Shown here in pieces: positions 61,194 through 64,000 of a stretch of 64,000 nucleotides of DNA. The notes under the pieces are model-generated. The model ran no database searches, was not told the DNA's origin, and was given only the letters and a program-made list of their open reading frames with translations. A program made the translations under genes and the position numbers. This stretch comes from Agaribacillus aureus (GTDB lineage Bacteria > Bacteroidota > Bacteroidia > Cytophagales > Cyclobacteriaceae). The stretch spans positions 682,001 through 746,000 of the forward strand of contig JAUJEB010000001.1 in assembly GCA_030442055.1 (NCBI GenBank), in the 5' to 3' direction. The stretch's first letter is position 1. Every line of letters starts with the position of its first letter.

Positions 61194-62996
61194 TTACATC
61201 CTTTCAGGTACTTCAATACCTAATAAACCCATGGCAGTCTTTATTGTTCTTGCCACGACGGCGGAAAAAGCTATCCGAAAATACAAAGCATTTTTGTTTT
61301 CTTCATTAAAAATGGAAACTTCCGCATAAAAACGATTGTATTCTTTGGCCAGGTCATAGGCGAATTGTGCAATGATGTAAGGGGCATATTCTTTTGCGGC
61401 CAATTTGATCCGGTCGGGAAATTCATTCAACAACATGACCACTTCTTTCTCAGCGCTATGTAAAGTAGTGATTTTATAAGGTTGGTCCGCAATAGACAAT
61501 TGTTTCGCCTTCCTTAATATAGCGGCTATCCTGGCATAAGTATATTGAATAAAAGGAGCGGTATTACCCTGGAAATCAATGGATTCCTCAGGATTAAATA
61601 ACATCCTCTTTCTGGGATCTACCTTCAGTATAAAATACTTCAAGGCGCCCAGCCCGATGATGTTGTACAAGTCGCTGGCCTGTTCATCGGTAAATCCATC
61701 AATTTTCCCCAGTTCCCTGGTCCTTTCGGCGGCAGTATCAACCATTTGCTGCATCAAATCATCCGCATCAACCACCGTACCCTCCCGGGATTTCATTTTT
61801 CCCGATGGCAGGTCAACCATTCCATAGGAAAGATGGTAACAGTTTTTGGCCCATGTATATCCTAATTTATCCAGGATCAAAAACAAGACCCTGAAATGGT
61901 ATTCCTGCTCGTTACCCACCGTATAGATCTGGCTTTTGATATTGGGAAAATCTCTGAATCTCAGGATGGCAGTGCCTATATCCTGGGTCATGTAAACAGA
62001 TGTGCCGTCGGATCGCAACAATATTTTCTGGTCTAAACCGTCTTCCGTAAGATCAACCCATACCGACCCATCTTCCTTTTTGAAAAAGATACCCTTTTCC
62101 AGGCCACTGAGTATTTCGTCTTTGCCCAACAAAAATGTATTTGATTCATAATACAGTTTATCGAAGGTCACGCCCATGGTATTGTAGGAGGCTTCAAATC
62201 CACTGTAAACCCATCCGTTCATTTTTTCCCATAGATTATAAACTTCAGGCTCTTTCTGCTCCCACTTTCTCAGCATGTCCTGCGCTTCCAGCAGGATCTG
62301 TGCATTTTTTTCCGCCCATTCTTTTTCGTGCCCTGCGCCAATCAGCTCTTCTATCTGTAATTTATATTCCCGGTCAAACTTAACATAGTAATCTCCTACC
62401 AGCTTATCTCCTTTGGTGCCCGATGATTCCGGCGTTTCACCCTGGCCGTATTTAAGCCATGCTACCATTGATTTGCAGATATGGATACCACGATCATTGA
62501 TAATCTGTACCTTATGAACTTTATTCCCCTGGGCCTCTAAAATTTTGGACACTGCATAACCCAGAAAATTGTTTCTTAAATGTCCTAAATGCAATGGCTT
62601 GTTGGTGTTGGGAGATGAATATTCAACCATCAATTCATCTTGGGTGGCTTCGATGAGGCCATAATTTTCCTGCCCGGCCATCTGATTAAAAATATCGATC
62701 CACAACTTATCCGTCAATTCCAGATTCAGAAAACCCTTCACCACATTGAAGCTTTGCACGATGTCGGTGTTATCAACGATATGGGTACCCAGTAGCTCAC
62801 CTGACGCCTCAGGGGGTTTTCGTGTGATTTTCAAATATGGAAAGACCACAAAAGTGTGTGACCCTTCAAATTCCTTTCTGGTAGGTTGCAATGCAACTTC
62901 CTCGCCTGATAACTCATGATGAAATACCTCTTTAAAAGCATTGGAAATGGCTTTCTTAAGGTGTTGATTAATGTCTATTGCTGCAGTGGTCTCCAA
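61194..62996 (-). CDS. argS: Arginyl-tRNA synthetase
   Basis: 600-residue class I aminoacyl-tRNA synthetase. HIGH-type motif in PLHLGHLRNNFLG and the KMSKS-equivalent region KMKSREGTVVDADDLM; the C-terminal DALR anticodon-binding domain ends in RTIKTAMGLLGIEVPERM. N-terminal additional domain at about 5-100. A TTG start at 62996 is the first possible in this frame (stop directly upstream). First gene of the argS-gpx-menA unit. Confidence 0.97.
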   Translation of the reverse strand: METTAAIDINQHLKKAISNAFKEVFHHELSGEEVALQPTRKEFEGSHTFVVFPYLKITRKPPEASGELLGTHIVDNTDIVQSFNVVKGFLNLELTDKLWIDIFNQMAGQENYGLIEATQDELMVEYSSPNTNKPLHLGHLRNNFLGYAVSKILEAQGNKVHKVQIINDRGIHICKSMVAWLKYGQGETPESSGTKGDKLVGDYYVKFDREYKLQIEELIGAGHEKEWAEKNAQILLEAQDMLRKWEQKEPEVYNLWEKMNGWVYSGFEASYNTMGVTFDKLYYESNTFLLGKDEILSGLEKGIFFKKEDGSVWVDLTEDGLDQKILLRSDGTSVYMTQDIGTAILRFRDFPNIKSQIYTVGNEQEYHFRVLFLILDKLGYTWAKNCYHLSYGMVDLPSGKMKSREGTVVDADDLMQQMVDTAAERTRELGKIDGFTDEQASDLYNIIGLGALKYFILKVDPRKRMLFNPEESIDFQGNTAPFIQYTYARIAAILRKAKQLSIADQPYKITTLHSAEKEVVMLLNEFPDRIKLAAKEYAPYIIAQFAYDLAKEYNRFYAEVSIFNEENKNALYFRIAFSAVVARTIKTAMGLLGIEVPERM

Positions 62997-63250
62997 AATT
63001 ATATCTTATGATTACGACTGCAAAGATGTTAAAAATATCTAAAAAAGCCATTACCATATCAGTGCAAACTACAGCAGTGAAACAACAAATAAAAATATCT
63101 CATACCGCATGTCACAGCATGGCGCCTGTTCATGACCACAATCCGAAAATCACTATCCAAACAAAGGCATAGGATTTGAATGTTTGAAAAAATCAAAGAA
63201 TAATTATATTTATTTATTTAATTTGTCCTTTCATTTTTTTAAAACCAAGC

Positions 63251-63991
63251 GTGAGTGATTCATTAGTTATTATCCCAACCTACAATGAGAAAGAAAACGT
63301 TGAGGCAATCATCAGAGATGTGTTTGCTTTGGAGCCGGCCTTTCATATACTCATTGTAGATGACAGCTCACCTGACGGCACCCAGGACATTGTAGAATCG
63401 CTTCAAACTGAATTCGGCGACAGGCTGCACTTGCTGAAACGGGCTAAAAAGCAAGGATTGGGAACAGCTTATATTGCAGGATTTAAATATGCGTTGGAGC
63501 GGCCTTATGAATACATATTTGAAATGGACGCCGACTTTTCTCACAACCCCAACGACCTGGTAAAACTAAAAGAGGCCTGCGAAAAGCAATGGTATGATCT
63601 GGCCATCGGGTCGAGGTATATTACCGGCGTTAATGTAGTCAACTGGCCAATAGCCAGGGTTTTGATGTCTTACTATGCCAGCAGATACGTGAGGGCCATA
63701 ACAGGCATGCCCATTAATGACACCACAGCCGGTTTTAAATGTTACAAAAGGGAAGTGCTGGAAACCATCGCTTTAGATAAAATAAAGTTTATCGGCTATG
63801 CTTTCCAGATAGAAATGAAATTCCTTGCCTGGAAACACGGCTTTAAGATCAAAGAAGTGCCTATCATTTTTACCGACCGGTCGAAAGGAACCTCAAAATT
63901 ATCAAAAGGCATTATTAAAGAAGCTATTTTTGGGGTTGTCCAAATGAAAATCAGCAGCTGGTTCAAGACATTTCCAAGGCCGCAGGGGTAG
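63251..63991 (+). CDS. Polyprenol-phosphate mannosyltransferase (Dpm1-like GT2)
   Basis: 246-residue cytoplasmic GT2 glycosyltransferase (GT-A fold) starting at a GTG. Visible: VIIPTYNEKENVEAIIRDVF, the nucleotide-sugar Asp in LIVDDSSPDGT, the DxD-type metal site in FEMDADFSHNP and the late PIIFTDRSKGTSKLSKG. There is no C-terminal membrane domain, as in short Dpm1 forms. It transfers a sugar to a polyprenyl phosphate for lipoprotein or cell-envelope glycosylation. It is complete to near the window edge and divergent from argS. Confidence 0.93.
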   Translation: MSDSLVIIPTYNEKENVEAIIRDVFALEPAFHILIVDDSSPDGTQDIVESLQTEFGDRLHLLKRAKKQGLGTAYIAGFKYALERPYEYIFEMDADFSHNPNDLVKLKEACEKQWYDLAIGSRYITGVNVVNWPIARVLMSYYASRYVRAITGMPINDTTAGFKCYKREVLETIALDKIKFIGYAFQIEMKFLAWKHGFKIKEVPIIFTDRSKGTSKLSKGIIKEAIFGVVQMKISSWFKTFPRPQG

Positions 63992-64000
63992 TGTGTCTGG

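Noticed and set aside
62994-63001. TAATTTTG -7-like box at the argS start
   Set aside because: It overlaps the only usable start codon of argS, so a promoter there would remove the start from the transcript; regarded as chance.
62978-63172. Plus-strand frame between argS and the glycosyltransferase
   Set aside because: Low-complexity sequence without recognisable domain; overlaps the argS start region.
1-64000. tRNA, rRNA, CRISPR arrays, insertion sequences and phage genes
   Set aside because: None was recognised by reading; no transposase, integrase or regularly spaced repeats were seen. A tRNA or RNA-family search was not possible.

Overview
The window looks like a chromosomal piece of a Bacteroidota bacterium, most likely of the Cytophagales type. 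It has two SusC/SusD outer-membrane pairs, three ECF sigma / FecR anti-sigma pairs, a bifunctional hisB, menA, TTG/GTG starts with weak Shine-Dalgarno signals, and promoter-like TAnnTTTG boxes. No tRNA, rRNA, CRISPR array, insertion sequence or phage gene was recognised.

Region 1 (1-24333, nearly all on the minus strand) is a nutrient-acquisition region. Two modules have the order sigma - FecR - SusC - SusD (10972 to 3515 and 23255 to 16298), and a third sigma/FecR pair runs off the left edge. Both SusC proteins carry an N-terminal STN domain, so substrate binding at the outer membrane can be signalled to FecR and the sigma factor. Attached enzymes are a formylglycine-type sulfatase, a ceramidase-like hydrolase, an aldo/keto reductase, a DUF1080 (3-keto-glycoside hydrolase-like) protein and a propeller lipoprotein of unknown function. 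The set points to uptake and breakdown of a sulfated glycoside or glycolipid. Intrinsic terminators close both SusCD units.

Region 2 (24334-42201, plus strand) is signal transduction. It opens with a decayed duplication (a pseudogene of a response regulator and a remnant of a transducer N-terminus), then an intact NarL-type regulator and a PAS-PAS histidine kinase whose second PAS resembles the FixL haem PAS. A compact chemosensory operon follows: GAF/PAS transducer without an output domain, a CheZ-like protein, CheY, STAS protein, CheA, CheW, MCP, an outer-membrane porin, CheR, a histidine-kinase-like protein lacking its phospho-histidine, CheD and CheB. No flagellar gene is present, so the output may be gliding or another cell function.

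Region 3 (42202-47025) holds a GH18 chitinase-like protein and small detoxification or stress genes (SRPBCC, DinB, two SnoaL-like) with two HxlR regulators. The intergenic regions contain striking inverted repeats that look like operators.

Region 4 (47173-53506) is a stress-response group: a Crp/Fnr regulator, a NarL-type regulator with a PAS kinase, a lone cyclic-nucleotide-binding protein and three tandem double-domain universal stress proteins. Candidate Crp-type palindromes precede usp genes here and at 59558.

Region 5 (53529-63991) is housekeeping. It holds hisGDCB (minus strand) preceded by a 26-residue histidine-rich leader peptide with hairpins and its own promoter, an eIF1-like factor, a fourth Usp, menA, a glutathione peroxidase, argS and a polyprenol-phosphate mannosyltransferase-like gene.
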